Shown: in pieces, positions 33,746 through 41,989 of the stretch
Layout of the letters: each line of letters starts with the position of its first letter
Position numbering within the stretch: position 1 is the first letter of the stretch
Origin: CAZDDI01 sp964504195
GTDB lineage: Bacteria > Chloroflexota > Anaerolineae > B4-G1 > SLSP01
Assembly: GCA_964504195.1 (NCBI GenBank)
Contig: CAZDDI010000001.1
Span: 62,001-126,000, forward strand
DNA: 64,000 bases
Direction of reading: 5' to 3'
Made by a program: the position numbers and the translations under genes
Notes under the pieces: generated by a model
Databases searched by the model: none
What the model was told of the DNA's origin: nothing
What the model saw: only the letters and a program-made list of their open reading frames with translations

Positions 33746-34915
33746 ATGCATAACGGGCGCGCTCGCCAGCACTGGCTAGGAGGAATCGTACTGGCCTTGA
33801 TCGGCTTGACCCTGGCCTGTAACGACACTGCGGTGACGCCCTCGGCGCGCACGCTGCCGCCGGCGCCGGTGGTCACGTCGAGTGCGCTGCAACCCACCAT
33901 TGACGCGCTACAGGTGGAGCGGTACGCCCAAGCCATCGCCGCGCAAGCGACGCTGGACGTGTTCCATGCCCAGCAGACCGCGACCGCCGTGAGCGTCCAG
34001 AGCACGGTCAGCGCACAGATTTGGAGCGCGACTGCGACCGCCCAAGCCCAGAGCGCGCAGGCAACCGCCACCGCCTGGCAGACCACGGTCGAAGCCGCGC
34101 AGGCGCAGGCTACGGCGACCGCCCAGGCGCAGGCCGGGCAGGCTACCGCCACCGTCCAGGCGCAGGCCACGGCCCAAGCGCGCTCCGAGGCCCAAGCGGC
34201 GGCCACGGCCACCATCGAAGCGCGGCTCTTCGAGCAAGCATTCCAGAGTACCGCCGAAGCCCGGCAGGTGCAGGCGCAGGCCACCGCGCAGGCGCTCCAG
34301 GCGCTGGCGACGGTGCAGGCCGCCGAAGCGCGGCAGTTTGAACTCGCCGCCGAGCGCGAAGAACGCATCAACGCCGTGAAAGCCTGGACACCGCTGGCGC
34401 TGCTGTTGGTCGGCACGGGCGTCTTGATTTACGCCATCATCCAGATCGTCATCACGGACACTGTGCGCCGGCGCAACATTCCCCGCGATGCCCGCGGCGA
34501 TGCGCCGCTCGTCCCGTTCCGGGCCGGGCCGGTGGCCGGATTTTACAATGAAGACCGCGCCTTTGGGCCGGTGTTGGTGCTCAACCCCGATGGCACAGTG
34601 GCGCAACCCGGATTTGTAGACCCAGAGTATCAGGACCGGGTGACGGGCCGGGATCAACTGATTGATTTGCGGCATCGCGGGCTGCCCTACGCAGCGGGGC
34701 GCGCGGGTGGCCCGCGGCGGTTACCGGCGCGCTGGAGGGACGAGCGTCCGACGCCCCGCGCCCTGCCGGGCTTGCAGCCCCCGCGTGAGTTCCGCGCCCT
34801 GCGCCACGCGGTGCAGGCCGGGCTATTGCCCCCACAATTTGCGGACGCCATCGAAGCTGATTGGCGCGAGATCCATGTAGGAGAGCCGGACGATGTCCCA
34901 GATTCTCTTGGCTAA
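33746..34915 (+). CDS. Membrane protein with long Ala-Gln-Thr repeat stalk
   Basis: The ATG at 33746 fits GAGGAG 7 nt upstream better than the GTG at 33743. The 389-residue protein opens with a signal/lipobox-like LIGLTLACNDT, then about 150 residues of repeats such as QATATAQAQAGQATATVQAQ, expected to form an extended helical stalk. A membrane segment (LALLLVGTGVLIYAIIQIVI, about 212-232) and a basic, proline-rich C-terminal part follow. A lipid anchor, stalk and membrane helix together would form a periplasm-spanning or surface structure. No family recognised. It overlaps the FtsK-like gene by 23 nt. Confidence 0.6.
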   Translation: MHNGRARQHWLGGIVLALIGLTLACNDTAVTPSARTLPPAPVVTSSALQPTIDALQVERYAQAIAAQATLDVFHAQQTATAVSVQSTVSAQIWSATATAQAQSAQATATAWQTTVEAAQAQATATAQAQAGQATATVQAQATAQARSEAQAAATATIEARLFEQAFQSTAEARQVQAQATAQALQALATVQAAEARQFELAAEREERINAVKAWTPLALLLVGTGVLIYAIIQIVITDTVRRRNIPRDARGDAPLVPFRAGPVAGFYNEDRAFGPVLVLNPDGTVAQPGFVDPEYQDRVTGRDQLIDLRHRGLPYAAGRAGGPRRLPARWRDERPTPRALPGLQPPREFRALRHAVQAGLLPPQFADAIEADWREIHVGEPDDVPDSLG

Positions 34916-36296
34916 TCCAGCCACCCCGCTGGCCGGGGATGTGGCAACGCTGTGGCGCGGCGTGCTGACCACGCTCAAACAGCGCGGCCTGCTGCTGCCC
35001 CGGCCCCAGCAAGGCGGGTATCTCGTGCCGGAGGGCGTGCTGCCCGTCGTGCTGCCGGAGCGCGTGATCTTCGTGCTGGATATGCAGCGGCTCGGCAACA
35101 TCCCCCGCGAGCGCTGGGTGGAGCCGGAACTGGCCGCGCAGATTCGCGCCACGCTCGGTGGGCACGCCGTAGTGGTCACCGATTCCGCCGGGCTAGCCGT
35201 GCAGATCGCGCGTGCGCCCGGATTGCCAGAAACGCTTACGCCAGCGGCAGCTTCTTTGCCCCGCCATGTCCCCCTCACCCCGGAGCACCTCGCCGCCCAA
35301 CCCTACACGGTTACGCTGGGGTATGCCGCGCGCGGGCCGGTCACGCTCGACCTGGCCGGGGCGCACCGGGCAATCCTGACCGGCGGCACCTCCGGCAGCG
35401 GCAAGACCACCTTCTTGCTGAGCGGCGTCGTGCAATTGGCCGCCAAACATCCGCCGGCAGAACTACAACTGGCGCTGCTCGATCCCAAACGGGTGGACTT
35501 TGGCGGCGTGACCGCGTTACCCCACCTGTTCCAGCCGGTAGCGCACGAACTGGCGGACTGCGCGGCCTTGATCGAGCGTGTGGCTGGCGAAATGCACCGG
35601 CGCATGACACTCTTCCAGCGCGCGGGCGTCAGCCGGTGGGAGCGCTACAATGCCGCCGCGTCCGAACCGTTGCCGCTGCTACTGCTCGTCGTGGATGAGG
35701 TGGCCGACTTCGCTGGGACGCCGCCGATGGCGACGCTGGTGGACATCGCCCGCAAGGGGCGGGCGTTCGGCATCAGCCTGATGGCCGGCACGCAGCATCC
35801 CACCCGCGCCGTGATTGATAGCCAGGTGAAGGCCAACCTGCCCACCAGCATCGCCTTCCGCACGCGCAGCGGCTCAGATAGCCGGGTGATCCTGGATGCG
35901 CATGGCGCAGAACACCTGCGCGTGCCGGGCCGCTGCCTGGCGCAACTCGATACGGGGCTGGTGGAAGTGCAAACCCTGTATGTGGATCCCGAAGACTTGA
36001 CCCCCGTGCTCGGCCCGCTCAGCACCGGCCAGGCCACCGCCGGGTTGAGCGCGGTGGAAAGCAGTCTCGTCCGCCTGGCGCAGGGGGAGTTTGCGGGCGC
36101 GTTCAACGTCACCGCGCTGTACGAGCATCCCTGGAATGTGCTCAGCGAAGCGCCGCGCCGGTATCGCATCAGCAAGCGGCAGTTGATCCGCCTGGCCCAG
36201 CAGTGGGAGCAGCGGGGCTGGTTGACCGGCCAGGCGGATGCCGCCTCGCCGCGCCGGGTGACGCCGGAACTGTGCGCGCTCCTCCCCCCGGCGTAG
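34893..36296 (+). CDS. FtsK/SpoIIIE-like DNA translocase
   Basis: This 467-residue protein has the FtsK motor pattern: AILTGGTSGSGKTTFLLSG (Walker A, about 160-175), LALLDPKRVDFGGV, LLLLVVDEVADFA (Walker B) and the conserved RKGRAFGISLMAGTQHP and LPTSIAFRTRSGSDSRVIL. It lacks the N-terminal four-helix membrane domain of FtsK and ends in a winged-helix-like region (about 425-465). Such proteins pump DNA or couple it to a secretion channel. On an element with VirB4- and Tad-like genes it is a candidate coupling ATPase (inference). Confidence 0.9.
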   Translation: MSQILLANPATPLAGDVATLWRGVLTTLKQRGLLLPRPQQGGYLVPEGVLPVVLPERVIFVLDMQRLGNIPRERWVEPELAAQIRATLGGHAVVVTDSAGLAVQIARAPGLPETLTPAAASLPRHVPLTPEHLAAQPYTVTLGYAARGPVTLDLAGAHRAILTGGTSGSGKTTFLLSGVVQLAAKHPPAELQLALLDPKRVDFGGVTALPHLFQPVAHELADCAALIERVAGEMHRRMTLFQRAGVSRWERYNAAASEPLPLLLLVVDEVADFAGTPPMATLVDIARKGRAFGISLMAGTQHPTRAVIDSQVKANLPTSIAFRTRSGSDSRVILDAHGAEHLRVPGRCLAQLDTGLVEVQTLYVDPEDLTPVLGPLSTGQATAGLSAVESSLVRLAQGEFAGAFNVTALYEHPWNVLSEAPRRYRISKRQLIRLAQQWEQRGWLTGQADAASPRRVTPELCALLPPA

Positions 36297-36297
36297 G

Positions 36298-36335
36298 GGT
36301 GTCTGCGGGTGCTACGGTGCTACGGGTGCTACGCG
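36298..36335. repeat. Short tandem repeat GGTGCTAC
   Basis: Three close repeats of GGTGCTAC/GGTGCTACG lie between the FtsK-like gene and the next gene. The tract looks like slippage-derived sequence; no function suggested. Confidence 0.55.
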
Positions 36336-36391
36336 GTGCGCCGCCCTGTTCGGCGATGCGGCGGCGGGTGCGGCGGTGATACGGGCGGCGG

Positions 36392-37042
36392 GTGAGGGCG
36401 ACGGTTAAAGCCCGGAGTTCGACAGCCCTGGACATCCTGCTGACCTGGGCCAGCGCGGGGCTGCTGGTGCTGTGCGGTACATTAGGATGGCGGGTGTTCC
36501 AGGAGCGGGTCACGGTCGGGTTAGCCCCGCCGTACCCCACGCCGGTAGCCTTGTCGTTGGCCTTCCCTGCCGATGAACGCGCGGCGCGGGACGTGCTCTA
36601 CAGCTGGTTGCGTGCGGAGCGCGGCCTGCGCGAGACCACCGCGCTGCCCTTTGAAATGGAAGACAAGGCGTATTATCTGGCGGGCGAGGCCCCGCGCCTG
36701 AACGCGGGTTGGCAATACCTGCACAGTGGCTGGCCCACCTGGCCGGGTTACCGCTATGTGGTGGGGAGCGCCGATGGCCGCTGGCGACACTATTGGTCAG
36801 GCTGCCAGACGCCCGGTTCCGGGCAATACCATTTCGACGGGACCCTGTGGGTCTCGTATGGCCCGAAACTGGCGGAGCATCCGTTTCCCGGGCTGGCTGA
36901 GGCGTCCGCCGCTGGCGCTGCCGTAGCTGTGCGCGAAGGGCAAACGTTGGTGGCGATCATCTGGGCCTGGCCGGACGCCTGCCCCGCGCCGGTGCCGGTG
37001 GAGTATGGCCGCGACCTGCCGCCCAGCGGCCCGGCCCCATGA
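36392..37042 (+). CDS. Hypothetical single-pass membrane protein
   Basis: This 216-residue protein starts at a GTG (no better ATG nearby). One membrane helix (ILLTWASAGLLVLCGTLGW, about 15-33) anchors an extracytoplasmic domain with an aromatic-rich region (YRYVVGSADGRWRHYWSG). No family recognised. It lies between the FtsK-like gene and parA. The start is uncertain because the upstream DNA is repeat-rich. Confidence 0.5.
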   Translation: MRATVKARSSTALDILLTWASAGLLVLCGTLGWRVFQERVTVGLAPPYPTPVALSLAFPADERAARDVLYSWLRAERGLRETTALPFEMEDKAYYLAGEAPRLNAGWQYLHSGWPTWPGYRYVVGSADGRWRHYWSGCQTPGSGQYHFDGTLWVSYGPKLAEHPFPGLAEASAAGAAVAVREGQTLVAIIWAWPDACPAPVPVEYGRDLPPSGPAP

Positions 37043-37081
37043 GCAGAGCGTATCCCATAGCATCCAGGGAGGAACTGAACT

Positions 37082-37861
37082 ATGCAAGCGGTTACAAGTG
37101 GCAATGTCGTTGGCCCGATCAACCAAAAGGGCGGCGTGGGCAAGACCACGCTCACCGGCCATCTGGCGTATGGCCTGGCGCAACACGGCCTGCGGGTGAT
37201 TGTGGTAGATGCCGACCCGCAGGGCAACGCGACCTCGTGGCTTCTGAATACCAAAGATAAGCCGGGGGTGTACCAGTGGCTGGTAGCCGAGATGCCGGTA
37301 GAGACGCTGCTGGTGCCGGCCCCCGCCTGGGGCGTGCAGGTGTTGCCCGGCAACGCGCTCACCGGCCAGGCGCTCCTGATGCTGGCCGCCGTGCAGCGGT
37401 TGACCGAAATCACGGTGAAATTGCGCGCCCTGGCGGCCCTGGCCGATGTGGTGCTGGTGGACACCCCACCGAGCCGCCTGCCAGGCTTCCTGGAACTGCT
37501 GGCCGGGATGAACTATGTGCTCGTCCCCACGATCCCGGAACGGCACAGCCTGGAGGGGATTCAGATGATGGCGGCGGCGGCGCGGGAATTGGGCGAACGC
37601 GGGCCGCGCCTGATGGGCATCGTACCCAACCGGGTGGACGCGCGCACTCGCGAACACAAGGCGCAGATGGCAGATTTGATCCGCGTGTTTGGCAAAGCCG
37701 TGTGGCCGCCGCTACCGGCGACGATCCGCTTTGCCGAAGCCTCGGCGCAGGGCACTACGGTCTTCGACCTATGCGCGCATGAGGAACTGGCGGAGCGGCT
37801 GTGGAGCATCGTGCAACGGGTGGAGGAGGTACTCCGCAATGGGAAAAACAAACGCAAATAA
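37082..37861 (+). CDS. parA: ParA partition ATPase
   Basis: This 259-residue ParA/MinD-type ATPase has a full deviant Walker A, QKGGVGKTTLTGHLAYGL, the VIVVDADPQGNATSWLL segment, and VVLVDTPPSRLPGF (Walker B). The start is the ATG at 37082. It would move or position the element DNA, with its partner encoded by the overlapping gene downstream (23 nt). Unlike the two ParA-like proteins of the Tad cluster, it keeps both lysines of the P-loop. Confidence 0.93.
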   Translation: MQAVTSGNVVGPINQKGGVGKTTLTGHLAYGLAQHGLRVIVVDADPQGNATSWLLNTKDKPGVYQWLVAEMPVETLLVPAPAWGVQVLPGNALTGQALLMLAAVQRLTEITVKLRALAALADVVLVDTPPSRLPGFLELLAGMNYVLVPTIPERHSLEGIQMMAAAARELGERGPRLMGIVPNRVDARTREHKAQMADLIRVFGKAVWPPLPATIRFAEASAQGTTVFDLCAHEELAERLWSIVQRVEEVLRNGKNKRK

Positions 37862-38279
37862 GCGCAATAAGCGCGTGGGTGGATTGCGCGACTTGGTGGA
37901 GACGCTGCCGCCGGACGCGCCGCCGACGCGCCTGGACAAGGAGGTGCAGGCGTGGCTGAATACTGCCGCGACGAATCCCGGCGCGCTGACCGCCAAGCAG
38001 CGCTGGGATCGGCAACGGGTGCGCGCGCGCATTGATCTGGATGCCGAAACGAAAACGGCCTTGGAGGCCGTGACCGCCATGAGTCGCCTGGATACCAGCA
38101 TGAGCCAGTTGGCAAACCTGCTGCTGGCGTATGGCCTGCGCGAGTACCTGCGGGGCAATCCCGAAGTGCAGGCGGCGATCGAAGACGGACGCAGCCTGGC
38201 GCGCTCACCGCGTTTCGCCTACAAATTGCATCCGCCGGACGCCTGGCTGGACGAAATCGCGGCGGCGGAGCCGGAATGA
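37839..38279 (+). CDS. Putative ParA partner (ribbon-helix-helix-like)
   Basis: This 146-residue basic protein (MGKTNANKRNKRVGG) overlaps parA by 23 nt, the usual position of a ParB-type partner. The middle RIDLDAETKTALEAV followed by SMSQLANLLLAYGLREYL fits a ribbon-helix-helix DNA-binding fold, as in ParG/Omega-type centromere-binding proteins. There is no canonical ParB motif. The repeat cluster at 38331-38420, 52 nt downstream, is a candidate binding site. The assignment is inferred from position and fold pattern. Confidence 0.6.
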   Translation: MGKTNANKRNKRVGGLRDLVETLPPDAPPTRLDKEVQAWLNTAATNPGALTAKQRWDRQRVRARIDLDAETKTALEAVTAMSRLDTSMSQLANLLLAYGLREYLRGNPEVQAAIEDGRSLARSPRFAYKLHPPDAWLDEIAAAEPE

Positions 38280-38330
38280 GCCGGGGACGCGAATTGCCAG
38301 GCGAGACTTTGGCACCCATCCGCCGCGCTA

Positions 38331-38420
38331 CGGGCACATATACGGGCACGTTTGCCGGGCACTTAGCGCAAATGGCCCTTTTACCTACTGGCCCGTTAAA
38401 TGTGCCCGTATAGTGGCCCG
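38331..38420. repeat. CGGGCAC repeat cluster, candidate partition site
   Basis: CGGGCAC occurs at 38331, 38343 and 38356 (about 12-nt spacing), and the inverted form GTGCCCG at 38402, with related TGGCCCG copies nearby. The cluster lies between the parA pair and the replication initiator. It is a candidate centromere or an operator for either product. No gene is present in 38280-38559. Confidence 0.55.
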
Positions 38421-38559
38421 ATTGCCCTTGTAGGAGGCGCGGAGAACCGCCTTTTGGCCCGCCGGAGTATGACGACATCCCTACGGCAAAAACCGCGCGC
38501 TGCGGGGCGCACAGAAGTTTGTCAACATCACGGCTATTAAATTATGCGAGAGCAGGCTC

Positions 38560-40002
38560 ATGACTAAATCTCACTCTGCGGCGACCATCATCCGGGTTGC
38601 CAAAAACGCCGATAACCCGTTTGTCATGGTGGACAAGCGCGTGCTGGAAGACCCCCGCCTGTCGTGGAAGGCGAAGGGGCTGATGGGCTATATGCTGAGC
38701 CGCCCGGATAACTGGCGGATCTCGCTGGAAGACCTGATCCAGCGGGCCACCGAGGGGCGCGATGCGGTGCGCACCGGGCTGGAAGAATTGGAGTATGCGG
38801 GCTATGTGGTGCGCCGGCGCACGCATAACCCGGATGGCACCTTTGGCCCGTTTGAGTTGACCGTGTACGAGCGCCCCGTGCCGCCCGCGCAGCGCACCAC
38901 ACCGGCAGCCCGCCGCCAACGCCGGGCCACCGCACCATTAGCGGAAAATCCCACAATGGCCGCCCCGCCACCATTGTCGGAAAATCCCCCAATGGTCATC
39001 GCCCCACCATTGTTGGAAAAACCATTTACGGAAAATCCAACTCATATTAATACTAATAATACTAATACTAAGAAGAAGAAAGAGGGGGAGCTGGAATTTT
39101 CAGCAGCGATTGAGGCCGCGCTGAGTGCGCAACGCCAACTGTTCCCGGCACCCGCGGCGCTCATCGCGCCGTTGCTGGCCGCGACGGTGCAGGCGGCAGA
39201 GCTCACCCCGCCGGTAGCGGCGGCGCTGTTGCTGTTCGATGCGGTGCAAGAGCAGGCCGATGGGGAGTTGCCCCTGGCCGTGTGGCGGCTGGGGCAGATG
39301 GCGCGCTCCCCGGCCACGCGCGCGGGCTGGCTCACGCCGGAGCTGCTGGCGACGGTCCGCCAGCGGTTGCATGCCGCCCCGGACGTTTCGCCGGCCTTGC
39401 CGCCCGCTGGTGACCCGGTAGATGCGGCCCTGGCGACCTGGTGGCTGCAAATCTGCGCGGGATTGCCGGCCGAGACGCGCTGGCGCAACTGGCTGCAATG
39501 CACCAGCGATTTACGCCTGGCGGCACGCACGCTGCTGGTGCGCGTGCCGCATCGCGGGGCCGCTGACCAACTGGCCGCCGACCTGCGCCCGCGCCTCAGC
39601 CCGCATTTGGCGGAGCAGGCGCAGCTAGACCAGATCGCCTTTGTGGCGTGGGACGGCAGCGGCTACGCGGCTCCGGTGCAGGCCCCGGCCCTGGCAAACT
39701 CCAGCGTGGAGGCCGCGGCGGCCTGGCAGCAAGTGCTGCGCTTGTTGGAGTTGGAAATCACCCGCGCGACCTTCGACGCCTATTTGCGTGATAGTCGCGC
39801 CGTAGAATACACGGCCAGCGGCATCCTGGTGCTCGCGGTCAAGTCGCCGTATGTGGCGGCGTTCCTGGAACAGCGGCTGCTGCGCCATATTCGCCGCACC
39901 TGGGCGCGGGTGACGGATAGTGCCGCCGCGGAGCTCCTCACCGTGCAATTCATCCCCCCCGCCGGGCTGGCGGACGCGGATGCGCCCGCTGCCACCGCCT
40001 GA
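38560..40002 (+). CDS. Replication initiator (winged helix plus DnaA N-like domain)
   Basis: The first 110 residues of this 480-residue protein form a winged helix of the replication-protein type (RLSWKAKGLMGYMLSRPDNW, LEELEYAGYVVRRRTHNPDG), as seen in many phage and plasmid initiators. A proline-rich linker with repeated P-L-x-E-N-P motifs follows, then a helical region, and a C-terminal domain (WQQVLRLLELEITRATFDAYLR, LVLAVKSPYVAAFLEQRL) similar to DnaA domain I/N-terminal family. It should bind origin DNA and recruit the host helicase. The linker is encoded by iteron-like repeats, so the origin may lie inside the gene. ParAB-like genes are just upstream. Confidence 0.78.
   Translation: MTKSHSAATIIRVAKNADNPFVMVDKRVLEDPRLSWKAKGLMGYMLSRPDNWRISLEDLIQRATEGRDAVRTGLEELEYAGYVVRRRTHNPDGTFGPFELTVYERPVPPAQRTTPAARRQRRATAPLAENPTMAAPPPLSENPPMVIAPPLLEKPFTENPTHINTNNTNTKKKKEGELEFSAAIEAALSAQRQLFPAPAALIAPLLAATVQAAELTPPVAAALLLFDAVQEQADGELPLAVWRLGQMARSPATRAGWLTPELLATVRQRLHAAPDVSPALPPAGDPVDAALATWWLQICAGLPAETRWRNWLQCTSDLRLAARTLLVRVPHRGAADQLAADLRPRLSPHLAEQAQLDQIAFVAWDGSGYAAPVQAPALANSSVEAAAAWQQVLRLLELEITRATFDAYLRDSRAVEYTASGILVLAVKSPYVAAFLEQRLLRHIRRTWARVTDSAAAELLTVQFIPPAGLADADAPAATA
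38934..39085 (+). other. Candidate replication origin inside the initiator gene
   Basis: Four related 18-19-nt direct repeats (ACCATTGTCGGAAAATCCC type) start at 38934, 38970, 39006 and 39021; the first three are exactly 36 nt apart. An AT-rich tract (39039-39085, with TATTAATACTAATAAT) follows directly in an otherwise GC-rich gene. Iterons followed by an AT-rich unwinding region inside an initiator gene is the layout of the phage lambda origin in gene O. Confidence 0.65.
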
Positions 40003-40011
40003 GCCGGGGGT

Positions 40012-40060
40012 GCTGATACTTACAGCGAGGACAGTAAAGGCCCGGGCTGTAAGTATCAGC
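40012..40060. repeat. Perfect 14-bp inverted repeat after the initiator gene
   Basis: GCTGATACTTACAG (40012-40025) and CTGTAAGTATCAGC (40047-40060) are exact inverted copies around 21 nt. No T tract follows. It may be a recombination or replication site, an operator pair, or a terminator. Confidence 0.75.
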
Positions 40061-40087
40061 GTCCTAAAACAGCGGATGCCGCGCTGG

Positions 40088-40118
40088 GCTTCCCCGATAA
40101 ACCGGCGACGGGGGAAGC
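40088..40118. terminator. Hairpin 8 bp
   Basis: GCTTCCCC (40088-40095) pairs with GGGGAAGC (40111-40118) with a 15-nt loop, just before the 147-aa gene. Possible terminator of the initiator transcript; weak. Confidence 0.35.
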
Positions 40119-40122
40119 GTAG

Positions 40123-40566
40123 TTGGGAGCGCGCGAGGCGGGGTGCTTGGCGGATTTAACGCAAGCGCTGCGCAAATTGATCGTCTGCGCCGGGGGCAAC
40201 GCCCAGGACTTGCGGGTGCCGCTGTGTCGCAAGCCGGTGCAGGTGCGCTTTGCCCAGGTCGGGGAGGCGCAGGTGGTCGTGGTGGAGCCGCGCGCGCCGG
40301 GCGCGTTGCCGGCGCGGAGCGTGACACTCGGGCCGGGCGGGCAGGTGCTCGCGGAGAGCGTGGGCCAGCAGGTGCGGTTGCATGGCGTGGTGACGCGCCG
40401 CGCGGATCAGACCTGGTGGCTGTTTTTGAGCGGCGCGTGGGGCGTCCCGCTGTGGCCGCAAAGCCCGGAGGCGACCGCGGCGCTCCAGCAGCGCTGCGAA
40501 CAGGCCGCCGTAGCGTGCGGCAGGTTGACCGCGCAAGGCTTGCTGTTGGAATACCTGGCAGATTGA
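40123..40566 (+). CDS. Hypothetical protein (147 aa)
   Basis: The frame begins at TTG 40123 (no nearby ATG in frame) and reads LTQALRKLIVCAGGNAQDLRV, with alternating strands (VQVRFAQVGEAQVVVVEPR, GGQVLAESVGQQVRLHG, TWWLFLSGAWGVPLWP) suggesting a small beta-rich domain, then a helix. No family recognised. Start assignment is uncertain; coding potential is supported by length and codon pattern in a GC-rich context where alternative frames are also open. Confidence 0.45.
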   Translation: MGAREAGCLADLTQALRKLIVCAGGNAQDLRVPLCRKPVQVRFAQVGEAQVVVVEPRAPGALPARSVTLGPGGQVLAESVGQQVRLHGVVTRRADQTWWLFLSGAWGVPLWPQSPEATAALQQRCEQAAVACGRLTAQGLLLEYLAD

Positions 40567-40733
40567 GGGAGGTGAACGCAGCAGACACAGACGGTAAAAT
40601 CATTGTCACCGGCGGCGCGCGGTCCGGCGCGGCCCCGCTATCCCCGCCCCGCAGAGAGCGCCTGCGCGGCGGGGGCGCGATGGGCCGCGCCGGGCCACCC
40701 CGCTCCCGCAATTTCACTTATTTCAGGAGGACT

Positions 40734-40841
40734 ATGGACCAGAAACTATCCCGCCATCTTCCGGATGTGCCGGAGGCCGCAGTCTTTGCTACAGGAATCA
40801 GCCATGCCGATGTGGCCGCGTCGCCATCTGTACCCGGCTGA
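40734..40841 (+). CDS. Small ORF (35 aa) with strong ribosome site, overlapping HNH gene
   Basis: ATG 40734 follows CAGGAGGACT closely and opens a 35-codon frame (MDQKLSRHLPDVPEAAVF). The HNH gene starts inside it at 40804. It may be a translated leader that couples ribosome entry to the HNH gene, or a minor peptide. Alone, the evidence is the ribosome site only. Confidence 0.35.
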   Translation: MDQKLSRHLPDVPEAAVFATGISHADVAASPSVPG

Positions 40842-41115
40842 CTGGCCGGCCATCGCGCGGGCCGTGAAAACGGCGGCGCAGTGGCGCTGTGCAGACTGCC
40901 AGGCCGTGCATCATCCGCCGAGCGGCTACGGGTTGACCGTGCATCACATTGATGGCGATCCGGGCCACAACGCCCCGGAGAACCTGGTGGCGCTGTGCCA
41001 ACGCTGTCATTTGCGCTGGCACGCGCGCGGGCTGGTGCGCCAGCTCTTATTCGATTTTGCGCTGCCGGATTGGTTGCGCGCCCGGCAGAACGATGCCGAC
41101 GCTCCTGACGTTTGA
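40804..41115 (+). CDS. HNH endonuclease-family protein
   Basis: This 103-residue protein starts MPMWPRRHLYPADWPAIAR. The HNH fold is complete: CADCQ and CQRCH supply the four zinc ligands, and VHHIDGDPGHNAPENLVAL holds the catalytic His and the Asn. Such small HNH proteins are common nicking or cleaving enzymes of phages and mobile elements. It overlaps the following hypothetical gene by 23 nt. The upstream 35-codon ORF may drive its translation. Confidence 0.85.
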   Translation: MPMWPRRHLYPADWPAIARAVKTAAQWRCADCQAVHHPPSGYGLTVHHIDGDPGHNAPENLVALCQRCHLRWHARGLVRQLLFDFALPDWLRARQNDADAPDV

Positions 41116-41968
41116 CGCGGACTGGGGGGTGAACCCCACGCCGCTGGCCGTGACGCGCGGCTGGTGGCCGGCGGAGACGCGCACGCCGGAAATGCTCGTG
41201 TATGCTTACGCGCCGGGCCAGGGCGAACGCCCCGATCCGGCCCGCCACCAGGTCTTCGTGCCCCGGCGCGTGTACCGGGCGTTCCAGCAGGCGGGCCTGC
41301 CGCTGGTGGACGTGGCCTGCTCGCGGATGCACGGTGATCTGCGCCGCGTGTGGCCGCCGGCGCTGCTGGCGCACGTCACCCGGCTGGTGGTCTGCGATGC
41401 GCACCTGGATTTGTACCCCGTGTTGCCGGTGGAGGCGCCGGAGGCTGCGGCCCCGCTGTTTGACGTCACCCTGCCCCAGCTCTGCACGCCGGAGCGGCGG
41501 GCGGCGGTGTGCGCGGCGGCGCGGCGGCTCCAACCGCACGTCGCCTGGGAGCCGCGCGTGGCCGGGTTGTGGGAGTGGGCCTGGAATCAGGGCTGGCTGT
41601 ATTTGTGGTTGCCGCAGCTCCCCCGGCTGACTACGGTGGAATGGATCGTGCCGGAGCATTTCCCCATTGCAACGCAGTTCCCGTATGCGGAGGCGCACTG
41701 GTTGGAGACGTTGGAGGTGGGGCAGGCGCGGCAACTGTGGACGTATTTGCTGGACATCCCGGAGCGGCGGGTCTGGTTGCGCATCCGGCCCTGGGAGCTG
41801 TTGCCGCAAGCGCGCCGCCTGGAAGTGCGCCTGTTGAAGTTGGCGGCGCTGACGGGATTGGCGGACGTGGTCGGGCCGGTGCATGTGTGCCTCAGCCCGG
41901 AATGGACGCCGCCGACCGCCGATGCGCCGGTGTTGCAGCTGCTCCAGTGGTTGAGCAACGGGTTTTAG
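41093..41968 (+). CDS. Hypothetical protein (291 aa)
   Basis: The start is placed at the ATG at 41093 (MPTLLTFDADWGVNPTPL), 23 nt inside the HNH gene. The protein reads like a soluble alpha/beta domain: LVYAYAPGQGERPDPARH, LVVCDAHLDLYPVL, LTTVEWIVPEHFPI and VVGPVHVCLSPEW suggest parallel strands alternating with helices, and the Asp/His in CDAHLD might bind a metal. No family recognised. Codon use matches neighbouring backbone genes. Confidence 0.6.
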   Translation: MPTLLTFDADWGVNPTPLAVTRGWWPAETRTPEMLVYAYAPGQGERPDPARHQVFVPRRVYRAFQQAGLPLVDVACSRMHGDLRRVWPPALLAHVTRLVVCDAHLDLYPVLPVEAPEAAAPLFDVTLPQLCTPERRAAVCAAARRLQPHVAWEPRVAGLWEWAWNQGWLYLWLPQLPRLTTVEWIVPEHFPIATQFPYAEAHWLETLEVGQARQLWTYLLDIPERRVWLRIRPWELLPQARRLEVRLLKLAALTGLADVVGPVHVCLSPEWTPPTADAPVLQLLQWLSNGF

Positions 41969-41989
41969 CCCGCGCCGGGCGGCGGCGGG

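Noticed and set aside
40143..40841. Overlapping 232-codon frame on the plus strand
   Set aside because: Its Gly/Ala/Arg-rich composition is that of a shadow frame of the 147-aa gene; no motif is visible.
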